Shown in pieces: positions 1 to 6,194 of a stretch of DNA of 29,212 nucleotides. A program made the translations under genes and the position numbers. The notes beneath the pieces were generated by a model. That model saw only the letters and a list, made by a program, of their open reading frames with translations, had not been told where the DNA came from and did no database searches. The stretch is from Actinotignum schaalii_C (lineage in GTDB: Bacteria; Actinomycetota; Actinomycetes; Actinomycetales; Actinomycetaceae). The stretch lies in NCBI RefSeq assembly GCF_034119425.1, contig NZ_JAWUEL010000026.1, positions 1 to 29,212 of the forward strand, in the 5' to 3' direction. Numbering within the stretch: position 1 is the stretch's first letter; every line of letters begins with the position of its first letter.

Positions 1-992
1 AGCATCGTGCATGTACGCCGCAGCCGAATCCGCAGGTGACTGCGACGAATTGGGTTGATGGTGCGAAGGATTGTAATGCTCGGAAGGTTTCGCAGTCGCG
101 GACTGTGACGACGACTCCGTATAAGTGGGATTCATCCTCGCGGAAGTGGGTCTTGGACACTGCGAAGGCGTCGAAGCGGACTGAGAATCGTCAGCGGGAT
201 ATGAATGATGGTGAGCATCAGGCGTGTACTCCTCGGTTGCCGGCCCAAGTCACGTCAACGGAATGGGTTGACGGCTCTAAAGACTGCGCGACACGGAAGG
301 TCAAGCAAACCCGGACGGTGACCACGACACCCCATCGGTGGGATTCCGGTACGCGTAAGTGGGTCTTGGATACCGCGAAGGCTTCGAAGCGGACTGAGAC
401 GCGTGAGCGGGACATGGGTGAGCGAGAAGTGGGGGAATGCGTGAATGTTGCCCTCACGGTTTCTCAAGACACGCTCACGGTGGTCAAAGGCCAACCGGTA
501 TTACAGCCGCTAAGTGTGGAAGCCACGTCAACAACAGATCCCGGGCTTATTAGCCTTCAAACCGTGTGCGCCCCGAAGCATGACGGTCAGGCCGAGGGCG
601 ATCACAATGCGCTGCCGGTGGGTGTGGAGTTGGTGCGCGTGAAGCAAGCACCTACCGGCACCGAGCTTGCGGGTAATGGTGCACGGACGGTTGGTGAGGT
701 GGATGGTAATGCCACCCAGGCCGAGCTGGGCATGTATCGGTGTTGGGTGTATGCCACGAAACCCGGTATCACCATCGACCCGCTCACAGGCGCGGCTAGT
801 GGGCCTAACAGTGTGGAAGGCGTGGGGTGGGCACGCAAGCCTTTGAGTGTGGAGGTTGTGCAGCCCGCGTTGCCGAAGACGGGCCAGACAAACGTGAACT
901 ACCTCGCCGGTAGTGGTGCGCTCATGATCCTTGCCCTGACGGGCGGATGGTGGATCACCCGCCGGAAGAAGGGGGTGGGCCAGAGCGCGTGA
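1..992 (+). CDS. LPXTG-anchored surface protein, probable pilus tip protein (5' truncated)
   Basis: The reading frame is open to the left edge (first full codon at base 3), so this is only the C-terminal part of a larger secreted protein. The visible part has two 71-residue tandem repeats (bases 3-215 and 216-428) built around WVDG, a DC pair, TRTVTTTP and KWVLDTAKASKRTE, then about 150 residues with an Ig-like look (MYRCWVYATKPG). It ends with the sorting signal LPKTG (bases 870-884), a hydrophobic segment and a TRRKK tail, the classic substrate of sortase. It is followed by a major pilin and a class C sortase. In Actinomyces fimbrial operons the gene in this position encodes the tip fimbrillin, so that role is inferred from order, not from a recognised adhesin domain. 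A GTG at base 36 is internal to a repeat and is not the start. Confidence 0.85.
   Translation, partial: HRACTPQPNPQVTATNWVDGAKDCNARKVSQSRTVTTTPYKWDSSSRKWVLDTAKASKRTENRQRDMNDGEHQACTPRLPAQVTSTEWVDGSKDCATRKVKQTRTVTTTPHRWDSGTRKWVLDTAKASKRTETRERDMGEREVGECVNVALTVSQDTLTVVKGQPVLQPLSVEATSTTDPGLISLQTVCAPKHDGQAEGDHNALPVGVELVRVKQAPTGTELAGNGARTVGEVDGNATQAELGMYRCWVYATKPGITIDPLTGAASGPNSVEGVGWARKPLSVEVVQPALPKTGQTNVNYLAGSGALMILALTGGWWITRRKKGVGQSA
3..428 (+). repeat. Two in-frame 213-bp tandem repeats in the surface protein gene
   Basis: Unit 1 spans 3-215 and unit 2 spans 216-428. Both are exactly 213 bp (71 codons) and begin with the codons for H-x-ACTP. The second half of each unit is the most conserved, with KWVLDTAKASKRTE identical at protein level and nearly so in DNA. 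A third unit appears to start at 429 (VGEC) but diverges at once. More units probably lie to the left of the window. Confidence 0.8.
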
Positions 993-1112
993 ACCGATAC
1001 ACCCACCCCGTACCCGGTCTCGGGAAAACAGACGGTGGGGTAGGCCCGAGTAAAGGGACAGGTATTTTAGCAAGTTCAACAACACGTGTTTGGCGTTGTC
1101 CTGGCGTGTTGG

Positions 1113-1134
1113 TCAGCACATTGTGTGGTGCTGA
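1113..1134 (+). promoter_or_regulatory. Hairpin in the pilin mRNA leader
   Basis: TCAGCAC (1113-1119) and GTGCTGA (1128-1134) form a perfect 7-bp stem with an 8-nt loop. It ends 8 nt before the pilin ribosome-binding site. A 10-bp palindrome AACACGTGTT sits a little upstream at 1081-1090. The 165-nt gap between the two genes could hold a processing or attenuation site, but no function can be assigned from sequence alone. Confidence 0.35.
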
Positions 1135-1141
1135 ATTTATT

Positions 1142-1150
1142 GGGAAGGAA
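1142..1150 (+). promoter_or_regulatory. Ribosome-binding site fixing the pilin start
   Basis: GGGAAGGAA lies 7 nt before ATG 1158. That ATG begins a textbook signal peptide, while the longer open frame to 1086 has no comparable site and would put an unlikely sequence ahead of the signal peptide. Confidence 0.65.
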
Positions 1151-1157
1151 AACAAGT

Positions 1158-2699
1158 ATGGCTCGTAAGAAGTCATTGAGAGCGTTGGTGGCGGCGTGTG
1201 CGCTGGCACTGACGGGAATGGGTATCGGGGCAGCTCACGCCGCACCGGCAAGTGATCCGGTTGCTCCGTGGGCGCAGGGTGCTCCCACGACGGGGTCGAT
1301 TACGATCACGAAACAAGAAGCGACCACCAAGAAGCCGGTTAACGGTGCCGAGTTTACGGTCACGAAGGTGGATGCCCTGGGGGATGTCACCCTTGGTGAC
1401 ATGAAGAAGATGAGCGATTGGGAGACCGTGGCTGGTTCAATCAAGGACCTGAACGCGAATCCCGATAGCCCGAAGGCTAAGCTCAGCACGACCGCCGTTC
1501 ACAAGGTCAAGACCACTGGTGAAGGTAAGGCTCTCTTCGAGAACCTGCCGCTTGGGTTGTACAAGATTGTGGAATCCGAAGTGCCGGCTGGGCATACCTC
1601 GGATATTAAGCCGTTCTTCATGACGGTCCCAGAAATCACGGGTACTTCTTCCGCGGACCAGAAGTACACCTATGATGTTTCGGTCACCCCGAAGAATACG
1701 GACGTTCGTGACCTTGTGAAGAAGACTGGTGCTTTCGACAAGGTCGTAGGCGCAGGCGACGACATCTCCTACACCATCTCCGCGACCCTGAATAAGAAGG
1801 GCCCGATCAAGGGGACCGATATTAAGGGCTTCGCAGTCTTCGATGATGCGATGACTGATGCTTACACGGTGATCGACCAGACCTCGGTTAAAGCCGTGAA
1901 GGTCAACGGTGAAGAGATCGCGAAGTCGCAGTACAACGTTGCTACTTCAACTGAGGGTGTGGAAGCGGGTCGTACTCGCTTGCAGGTGAACTTCACCGAC
2001 GAGGGCCTCAACGCTATCGCCGCTAAGGCGACTGCCTCGGAGGCTCCGGTGGTGACTGTGGACCTCACCTTCACCCTCAAGGCTGATCTTGCTCTTGATT
2101 CGGTTTCTAATAAGTTTGGTTTCATTCCCGGACACTCGGATAGCGAACCGACTCCCGGACCGATTGTTCCCGAACCTGGCCCCGAGCCTGGGCCTGGTCC
2201 GGATCCGACGCCGAATCCGTTCCCGACCATTGATTTCTACGATTTCCAAATCTCTAAGACCGATGCTTCGGACGGAAGTGTGCTTGCGGGTGCGAAGTTC
2301 GTAGCCTTCGCCAACCAGGCTGATGCCCAGAAGTGTGTGGCCCAGAAGGACCGAACCCAGTGCGAAGGGATGTCTAAGGGCTTCGGTACCAAGGTGACCG
2401 GCCAGGACGGCTTGACTGACAAGTTTAAGGCGAAGAAGGACTCCGTTTTCTACGTGGTTGAGGTTGAGGCACCCGCGAAGTTCATTCGCTCGGATGAGAT
2501 CACCGAAGTCACCGTAACCGATCAGGCCGGCCAGGTGTTCAAGACTGGTATTAAGAACGTGCCGACGAAGGATTCGGGTAAGTGGTTCGATTTGCCCAAG
2601 ACGGGTGCTATCGGGGTGGGGATCTTTGCCCTTCTTGGTGCTGGTCTGGTGGCGAGTGGTGCGGTAACGCATCTGCGTTCGCGTAAAAACAACGCCTAA
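1158..2699 (+). CDS. Major (shaft) pilin, SpaA/FimA type, LPXTG anchored
   Basis: This 513-residue protein is the likely pilus shaft subunit, exported by Sec and polymerised outside the cell by the downstream class C sortase. The signal peptide (MARKKSLR, hydrophobic core, AHA|AP) should be cut after residue 28. A pilin-type motif VSVTPKN gives lysine 179 as the candidate for the intersubunit isopeptide bond. An E-box, LYKIVESEVPAG, around Glu139 is typical of domains that form internal isopeptide bonds, and a second E-box-like stretch (FYVVEVEAPAKF) lies in the C-terminal domain. A Pro/Gly/Glu-rich linker at about residues 330-356 separates the middle and C-terminal domains. LPKTG is at 479-483, followed by a hydrophobic helix and an RSRKN tail. 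Fold and function follow from the family. The assignment of Lys179 is inference. Confidence 0.93.
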   Translation: MARKKSLRALVAACALALTGMGIGAAHAAPASDPVAPWAQGAPTTGSITITKQEATTKKPVNGAEFTVTKVDALGDVTLGDMKKMSDWETVAGSIKDLNANPDSPKAKLSTTAVHKVKTTGEGKALFENLPLGLYKIVESEVPAGHTSDIKPFFMTVPEITGTSSADQKYTYDVSVTPKNTDVRDLVKKTGAFDKVVGAGDDISYTISATLNKKGPIKGTDIKGFAVFDDAMTDAYTVIDQTSVKAVKVNGEEIAKSQYNVATSTEGVEAGRTRLQVNFTDEGLNAIAAKATASEAPVVTVDLTFTLKADLALDSVSNKFGFIPGHSDSEPTPGPIVPEPGPEPGPGPDPTPNPFPTIDFYDFQISKTDASDGSVLAGAKFVAFANQADAQKCVAQKDRTQCEGMSKGFGTKVTGQDGLTDKFKAKKDSVFYVVEVEAPAKFIRSDEITEVTVTDQAGQVFKTGIKNVPTKDSGKWFDLPKTGAIGVGIFALLGAGLVASGAVTHLRSRKNNA

Positions 2700-2748
2700 A
2701 CAGGAAAAGACTAACGGTTCAGGTTTGCCAGCCTGAGTAGGTAACGAA

Positions 2749-2785
2749 GATTGTGGGGCCGGTCAGTCCGACTGGCCCCACAATC
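2749..2785 (+). terminator. Strong hairpin terminator between pilin and sortase
   Basis: A 16-bp stem (GATTGTGGGGCCGGTC at 2749-2764 against 2770-2785) with one G-T wobble closes a 5-nt loop. No T-run follows, as is common in actinobacteria. It probably stops most transcripts after the abundant pilin and lets a minority read on into the sortase gene. Confidence 0.8.
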
Positions 2786-2856
2786 TATCAAGCGCAAGTT
2801 AAATCTGCACGAGTAGCGCAATACGAATTGAACGTCTAGCGCAAGGAAAAGGCCAC

Positions 2857-4026
2857 GTGGGTCAAGGAAGGGGTAGGGACGTGAGTGGTGAAGCGGGCGC
2901 GGTGCGTGGGCGGCGTGCCCTAGAGGCCCCGACCTCCAACCCAGCTCCCGAAACGAAATCCAAGACGGCACCAGGGGCAGAACCCAGGGAAACACCAAAA
3001 GTGGCACTTCATGTGGAGCCCGAACCGGCTCCTGCGCCAGCACATCATGTGGAACTCAAGGAACATCAAGGCCCCGCCGCGGGTTTGGCTCGTGGGCGGC
3101 GTGCGGCGCGTGTAGGTGAGGAAAGCGGGTTTGCGAGCCTGCTGTTCTATACCGATCCGGGCGAGGATAAACGCAGGCTCTCCCCGTTGGCCATGATCCT
3201 TATCGGGATCCTGTGCTTGGCTTATCCGGTGACTTCGACAGTATGGAATAACTGGCAATCCAAAGTAGTCTCCCGTGCCTATGAGGGTAAGGTGAATACC
3301 CAGTCCCAGGAACTGCGGAACTCGTATATTGAGAGTGCTCACGCCTATAACGCTAGTCATCAGGGTATGGCGGTCCTTGATCCTTATCTTGACGATATAG
3401 CCACGGACCTGCCGGCTTACCGGGAGTATGCGAGGGTGCTTGATCAGCCGGATGGGATTATGGGGATCGTGAAAATTCCGAAGATCGGGGTGAAACTCCC
3501 GATCTACCACGGCACCTCCCCGCAGACCCTCCAACGGGGTGCTGGGCACATGTTTGGTACCGATATCCCGGTAGGTGGCATAAATCGGCATAGTGTGGTG
3601 ACGGCTCATACTGGCCTGCCGACCTCGTCGATGTTTGACCGGCTCACCGATATGCAGGTTGGGGATGAGTTTTTCTTCGAAATCCAAGGCCAAGTCTTTG
3701 GTTACAAAGTGGTCAGGATAGACGTCGTCGACCCTCACGACCCAAGCCTGCTGGTACGCGTACCCGGGCGTGACCTAGCCACTCTTCTTACCTGTACCCC
3801 GTATGGGGTGAATTCGCATCGTTTGCTGGTGACGGGTGAGCGGGTGTTGCCTGACCCAGTGGAGGTGCCGGGGGTGGACGGGTTGCAATGGTCATGGTGG
3901 ATGACCCTCTTCGTGCTCGCCATTCTTATATCTTTGCTGTTCGCGTTCCTGGTGGCCCGCTCCGCGCTCGCCCGGCGCGAGGAAGAACCTAGGCGGGGTA
4001 TGTTGCCCCGGCACATGCTCCGCTAA
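2857..4026 (+). CDS. srtC: Class C (pilus-polymerising) sortase
   Basis: This membrane transpeptidase joins pilin subunits by cleaving LPXTG and linking the threonine to a pilin lysine. The catalytic triad is readable: His251 in TAHTGLP, Cys313 in TLLTCTPYG and Arg322 in SHRLLVTGER. Two transmembrane helices, at about residues 110-130 and 347-367, flank an extracytoplasmic catalytic domain, the usual class C topology. The stretch ARVLDQPDGIMG lies where the class C lid is expected. The first 105 or so residues are a long Pro/Glu/Ala-rich cytoplasmic extension, unusually large for this class. The GTG at 2857 follows AAGGAAAAGG. An alternative GTG at 2881 after GAAGGGGTAGGGA is nearly as good. 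The position right after the pilin gene makes that pilin its natural substrate. Confidence 0.92.
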   Translation: MGQGRGRDVSGEAGAVRGRRALEAPTSNPAPETKSKTAPGAEPRETPKVALHVEPEPAPAPAHHVELKEHQGPAAGLARGRRAARVGEESGFASLLFYTDPGEDKRRLSPLAMILIGILCLAYPVTSTVWNNWQSKVVSRAYEGKVNTQSQELRNSYIESAHAYNASHQGMAVLDPYLDDIATDLPAYREYARVLDQPDGIMGIVKIPKIGVKLPIYHGTSPQTLQRGAGHMFGTDIPVGGINRHSVVTAHTGLPTSSMFDRLTDMQVGDEFFFEIQGQVFGYKVVRIDVVDPHDPSLLVRVPGRDLATLLTCTPYGVNSHRLLVTGERVLPDPVEVPGVDGLQWSWWMTLFVLAILISLLFAFLVARSALARREEEPRRGMLPRHMLR

Positions 4027-4145
4027 CCGAAAGAACGCGGCGGGGTGCTGCGGCGTCGTGCAGTACTCGGCGTCGGGTATTACTCACCATTCATCACTCA
4101 CTGATTTAGACCATTTAGTATCACGACATACAACGAGGTACCGGT

Positions 4146-5084
4146 GTGAGACTGGAATTATTAGAAACCCTTATTCTTTATTCGCGTTTAGGAACTATGG
4201 ATGCGGTGGCCCGTGAGTATGGGTGTACTACCGCGGCGGTCGTGAAGCGTATCCAGCTTTTGGAAGAAGAAGTCGGCCAGACGCTTACCCGTAGAGTCGG
4301 GCGCGGCAGGGAACTGACCGAAGCCGGGTGCTACCTGGTCGAGCGCAGTCACCAGATCTTGGGGCTCGTGGATGCTACGGTGGCGGAGCTTCAGGACCTG
4401 GAGGATAACCCACAGGGCACTATTGTGATCGCGGGGCGGGAAAGTAGTGCCATGGATAGCCTGGCACCCGTCATGAGTCAGGTGCGGGCGCGTTATCCGG
4501 GGATTAGTTTCCAGGTCACATTGTGTGGGCGTGAAGCAGCTACCCGGATGATCGGTGAGGGGACTGCGTCTTTCGCGGTTTTGGATGATTCTTGGGATTG
4601 CACAGCCTGGCAGACCCTGGCACTTAGCGGTGAGGACCGGTGGGGGCTACTGGTACGCGGTGATAGTGATCTGGTTGGGCGAGGAACGGTTCGGCGGGCG
4701 GATATTACCCAGCGGTCTCTTATTATGCCGAAGGAGCGTAGCCGAGAGCTTGGGTATTGGCTTGATAAGGAAAACCAGTTGATGGTGGTGGGACGGTACG
4801 GGACGAGCCGCGGGGCCCGGGTTATGGTCGAGGCCGGGGTTGGTGAGGCTATCGTGCTGGAGAATATGGCCTTGAGTGGACGCGCGGATACCAGGGCGGG
4901 CGTGGTAACTGCTGGTGTGGGGTTGGTGTTTATCCCTTTGGATTGGTTAGTGGGCCTGACCTGTGTGCTTGCTTGGGATAAGCAAGCACGTCTGGGCCGG
5001 GTGGGGGAGATATTCCTGGAAGCGGTGCGCGCATCCGTGGCCGGTGGGAGCGCAGCTGGCGAGAAGTTATCCACAGAATCGTGA
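4146..5084 (+). CDS. LysR-family transcriptional regulator
   Basis: The 312-residue length fits the LysR family. Residues 1-60 form the N-terminal winged helix-turn-helix, with the recognition region DAVAREYGCTTAAVVKRIQL and the following LxRxGRGRELTEAG wing. Residues from about 90 on resemble the two-lobed effector-binding domain (GTIVIAGRESS, APVMSQVRARYPGISFQV). The GTG start follows ACGAGG by 7-8 nt, and the region before it (4085-4135) is AT-rich, as a promoter would be. Its effector and targets cannot be told from the sequence. It could control the neighbouring pilus genes or the two unknown genes downstream, or only itself. The C-terminus (VAGGSAAGEKLSTES) is short and low in complexity. 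Confidence 0.85.
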   Translation: MRLELLETLILYSRLGTMDAVAREYGCTTAAVVKRIQLLEEEVGQTLTRRVGRGRELTEAGCYLVERSHQILGLVDATVAELQDLEDNPQGTIVIAGRESSAMDSLAPVMSQVRARYPGISFQVTLCGREAATRMIGEGTASFAVLDDSWDCTAWQTLALSGEDRWGLLVRGDSDLVGRGTVRRADITQRSLIMPKERSRELGYWLDKENQLMVVGRYGTSRGARVMVEAGVGEAIVLENMALSGRADTRAGVVTAGVGLVFIPLDWLVGLTCVLAWDKQARLGRVGEIFLEAVRASVAGGSAAGEKLSTES

Positions 5085-5088
5085 AACG

Positions 5089-5109
5089 CTGCCCTCATCC
5101 GCAGGGCGG
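5089..5109 (+). terminator. Weak candidate terminator after the LysR-type gene
   Basis: GCCCT (5091-5095) and AGGGC (5103-5107) pair, with one more G-C and one wobble pair outside, directly after the regulator stop codon. The stem is short and no T-run follows, so this is tentative. Confidence 0.3.
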
Positions 5110-5201
5110 TAAATAGCTCTTTGTTGCGCTTCCATATCATGCAAGAATGACGGAGAAAGACGGGTAACCACCCGGAACTACGCAATTGAAGGAGTGGACA
5201 T

Positions 5202-5432
5202 ATGGATGTTTACGAGGACCGGTTGTATTTTCCGGATCGTGTTTACAACTCGCTGGAAGAAATCCTCGAACGCAAGGAAGAAATCTTGCGCGAGGTCAGA
5301 ATGACCCGCGAAGAATTCGACTGGCGCGCCGATAACTACCAGCTCGGACCAAAAGAGTCCGACGCCTATGTTGAAATGAAAGGATTAGATCGCTTCGAGG
5401 GGTTGTGCCGTGGTGAACGAACACTTGGATGA
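5202..5432 (+). CDS. Small protein of unknown function, first gene of an overlapping pair
   Basis: This encodes 76 residues that look almost entirely helical and charged, with an EEILERKEEIL segment, then MTREEFDWRADNYQLGPKES and a GLDRFEGL tail. There is no signal peptide or membrane segment. The ATG at 5202 has a good GAAGGAG site 7 nt upstream. The end of the gene overlaps the next one by 23 nt in another frame, so the two are probably translationally coupled. A small acidic protein ahead of a larger basic partner is how many toxin-antitoxin pairs are arranged, but no toxin or antitoxin family was recognised, so that remains a guess. It could also be a chaperone or regulator of its partner. 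Confidence 0.75.
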   Translation: MDVYEDRLYFPDRVYNSLEEILERKEEILREVRMTREEFDWRADNYQLGPKESDAYVEMKGLDRFEGLCRGERTLG

Positions 5433-6051
5433 GCGTGCCGATGAGTTTGCGGCACATCTACAGAGGATTGGGGAGCTGATTGATCCCGGGTTTTCGATAG
5501 TGAAGCAAGCCCTCAGAAAAGAAAACCCACCGGCAATAAGCCTATTTGGCGATATTCGTGTTGCTCGTTTCCTTATCGTCCGCTTCGATTACGAACTTTT
5601 CCTTAATCCGGAAACCGGCTCGCTCAGCGTCAACGAATCAACGTTCTCGGTCATCCGAGGAGCAAAAAGCAGCGAGCCGCTGGTGCGCTGGGACTATATT
5701 CGCTCACCACGCTCGAATATTCCCTGTGCCCATATCCAGATCCATTCCCACCGCGACGAATGGACACACGCCCTGGTCCTGAGTGGCACTCATTCCCGCA
5801 GGTCGCGCCGGCGCATCAAGAACGAGGCCCGCACTCCCCACATTGCCGATATTCATTTCACGGTGGGCCGGCGCTGGTTCCGGCCCTGCCTGGAAGAAAT
5901 TCTCCTCTTGGTCATTGATGAGCTCGGGGTGGCATGCGCACCCGGCGCACGCGAAGCGCTCAACCAAGGCATCGAGGATTGGGAACAGATCCAGGTGCGA
6001 TCCGTAGTGCGGCATAATCGCGCCACCGCCCTCCAAGCTCTTGAAGAGTGA
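5410..6051 (+). CDS. Conserved-looking protein of unknown function, second gene of the pair
   Basis: This encodes a 213-residue soluble protein with no signal peptide or membrane segment. Visible parts are an N-terminal helix, a beta-rich middle (PCAHIQIHSHRDEWTHALV) containing His-x-His and HRDEWTH residues, a basic patch SRRSRRRIKNEAR, and a C-terminal segment FTVGRRWFRPCLEEILLLVI followed by ELGV. The ending resembles a helical module that I recall from uncharacterised actinobacterial proteins placed after a small helical protein. I cannot name the family. It starts at GTG 5410 (or 5413) inside the preceding gene, so the two are likely coupled. The histidine cluster might be a metal or phosphoester site, but no known catalytic motif is complete. 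Confidence 0.75.
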   Translation: MVNEHLDERADEFAAHLQRIGELIDPGFSIVKQALRKENPPAISLFGDIRVARFLIVRFDYELFLNPETGSLSVNESTFSVIRGAKSSEPLVRWDYIRSPRSNIPCAHIQIHSHRDEWTHALVLSGTHSRRSRRRIKNEARTPHIADIHFTVGRRWFRPCLEEILLLVIDELGVACAPGAREALNQGIEDWEQIQVRSVVRHNRATALQALEE

Positions 6052-6115
6052 ACCACCCGCGCTAATAAAATGCAACCGGGCCTCAGAGGCCGAGGATGAG
6101 GAGCGCAGCCGCGGC

Positions 6116-6157
6116 CGGTGGGAGCGCTGCCAGTTAGCGGCGTCGTCGCCCCCACCG
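6116..6157. terminator. Candidate bidirectional terminator between convergent genes
   Basis: CGGTGGG (6116-6122) and CCCACCG (6151-6157) pair over 7 bp. The 28-nt interior can form a further imperfect GC-rich stem. It lies between the stop codons of the 5410-6051 gene and the convergent phosphofructokinase gene, where a shared terminator is expected. Confidence 0.4.
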
Positions 6158-6194
6158 CGTGCGAGTACAAGAACCGCGCTACAAGAAAACGCGG

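Noticed and set aside
5067..5075. A perfect DnaA-box sequence TTATCCACA
   Set aside because: It is a single copy inside the 3' end of the LysR-type gene, with no cluster of boxes and no replication genes, so it is not evidence of an origin.
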